A DNA stretch of 7,125 nucleotides from Clostridia bacterium (GTDB taxonomy: Bacteria > Bacillota > Clostridia > UBA1381): NCBI GenBank assembly GCA_017380475.1, contig JAFODX010000139.1, positions 1-7,125 on the forward strand. The letters run 5' to 3'. Positions 6,814 through 7,125 of the stretch are shown here, piece by piece; position 1 is the first letter of the stretch, and every line of letters begins with the position of its first letter. Made by a program: the position numbers and the translations under genes. The notes under the pieces are model-generated. The model was not told where the DNA came from, did not search any database, and saw only the letters and a program-made list of their open reading frames with translations.

Positions 6814-6851
6814 AAAAATATGACAGCATACATATATGCTGTCATATTTTT
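6814..6851. terminator. Bidirectional Rho-independent terminator between convergent genes
   Basis: A 17-bp perfect stem pairs 6814-6830 with 6835-6851 around a CATA loop (6831-6834). The core is ATGACAGCATA/TATGCTGTCAT flanked by A and T runs, so either strand yields a hairpin followed by U residues. It starts 2 nt after the DHHW stop codon, and its last base is shared with the regulator's stop codon (6851-6853 on the minus strand). Confidence 0.93.
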
Positions 6852-7125
6852 TATTGACGTGGTTTATAGTTCTTTGGCGATATTCCGGTATACTTTTTGA
6901 ATACATTTGAAAAGTAGTATACATTTTCAAAACCGCAAAGCTCGGCAATTTTTGAAATGCTGAACATTTTTGTCTGCAACAATTCGCAGGCACGGTTGAT
7001 TTTGAGCCTTGTCACGTACTTGACGGGAGGTACACCGTACTTTTCGATGAACAGTTTCTTAAAATAGGAATACGATAAACCGGACCACTCACGTAACTCT
7101 GTGTAATTAAAGTCAAGGTCACAGT
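6851..7125 (-). CDS. AraC/XylS-family transcriptional regulator, C-terminal DNA-binding domain (5' partial)
   Basis: Reading the minus strand from the window edge gives 90 residues ending in TAA at 6853-6851, and the N-terminal part lies beyond 7125. The visible part is a complete AraC-type double helix-turn-helix. The first half contains LREWSGLSYSYFKKLF followed by EKYGVPPVKYV and the linker-helix signature RLKINRACELL. The second contains SISKIAELCGF, then YYFSNVFKKYTGISPKNY, the classic AraC C-terminal signature. It ends with PRQ shortly after that signature, as usual. These proteins bind DNA and usually activate transcription, often of sugar, stress or envelope functions, in response to a ligand sensed by the N-terminal domain, which is not visible here. 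The gene converges on the DHHW gene, and its targets cannot be judged from this window. Because it runs off the edge, no start codon is available. Confidence 0.95.
   Translation of the reverse strand, partial: CDLDFNYTELREWSGLSYSYFKKLFIEKYGVPPVKYVTRLKINRACELLQTKMFSISKIAELCGFENVYYFSNVFKKYTGISPKNYKPRQ

Noticed and set aside
6775..6993. Minus-strand 72-codon frame overlapping the terminator and regulator end
   Set aside because: It is in a different frame from the clear AraC HTH coding sequence and reads through the terminator hairpin, so it is a shadow.

Overview
The window looks like chromosomal DNA of a low-to-moderate GC, Gram-positive anaerobe of the Clostridia. Gut Oscillospirales/Ruminococcaceae-type bacteria ([Eubacterium] siraeum or Ruminococcus relatives) are my best guess. 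The reasons are a PHP-type DnaE followed by a small ORF and then pfkA (an arrangement typical of Firmicutes), GGAG/AGGGG-type ribosome binding sites, an exported DHHW protein with a copper-amine-oxidase-like stalk domain, and frequent ATA and CGT codons. The species is inference. No insertion sequence, prophage, CRISPR array, tRNA or rRNA was seen.

Layout. Positions 1-2538 (+) hold the C-terminal three quarters of dnaE, whose start lies before the window. A 127-bp AT-rich gap follows with promoter-like sequences and an unusual cluster of GGAG motifs. Next come a 67-residue protein of unknown function (2696-2899), pfkA for ATP-dependent 6-phosphofructokinase (2926-3900), and a YbgC/4-hydroxybenzoyl-CoA-type hotdog thioesterase (3913-4329). 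These three are spaced 26 and 12 nt apart and probably share a transcript, which ends at a strong hairpin terminator (4336-4370). Seventeen nt after that terminator's T-rich tail, a D-isomer 2-hydroxyacid dehydrogenase begins (4387-5349), followed 17 nt later by a membrane-anchored DHHW/AlgX-like SGNH protein (5367-6812). A near-perfect 17-bp hairpin (6814-6851) fills the gap to a convergent AraC-type regulator on the minus strand, of which only the last 90 residues are inside the window.

How the genes relate. dnaE and pfkA are housekeeping genes (replication, glycolysis). The thioesterase and dehydrogenase are general metabolic enzymes whose substrates cannot be read from sequence. The DHHW protein is the most unusual gene. 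Its family includes proteins that work with MBOAT acyltransferases in O-acetylation of exported polysaccharide, but no MBOAT gene is present here. Whether the AraC regulator controls the neighbouring genes is unknown.

I found no clear evidence of a wholly new multi-gene system. The best leads are the stalk-DHHW fusion with its unexpected dehydrogenase partner, the terminator placed as a possible attenuator ahead of that pair, and the small conserved-looking protein between dnaE and pfkA.
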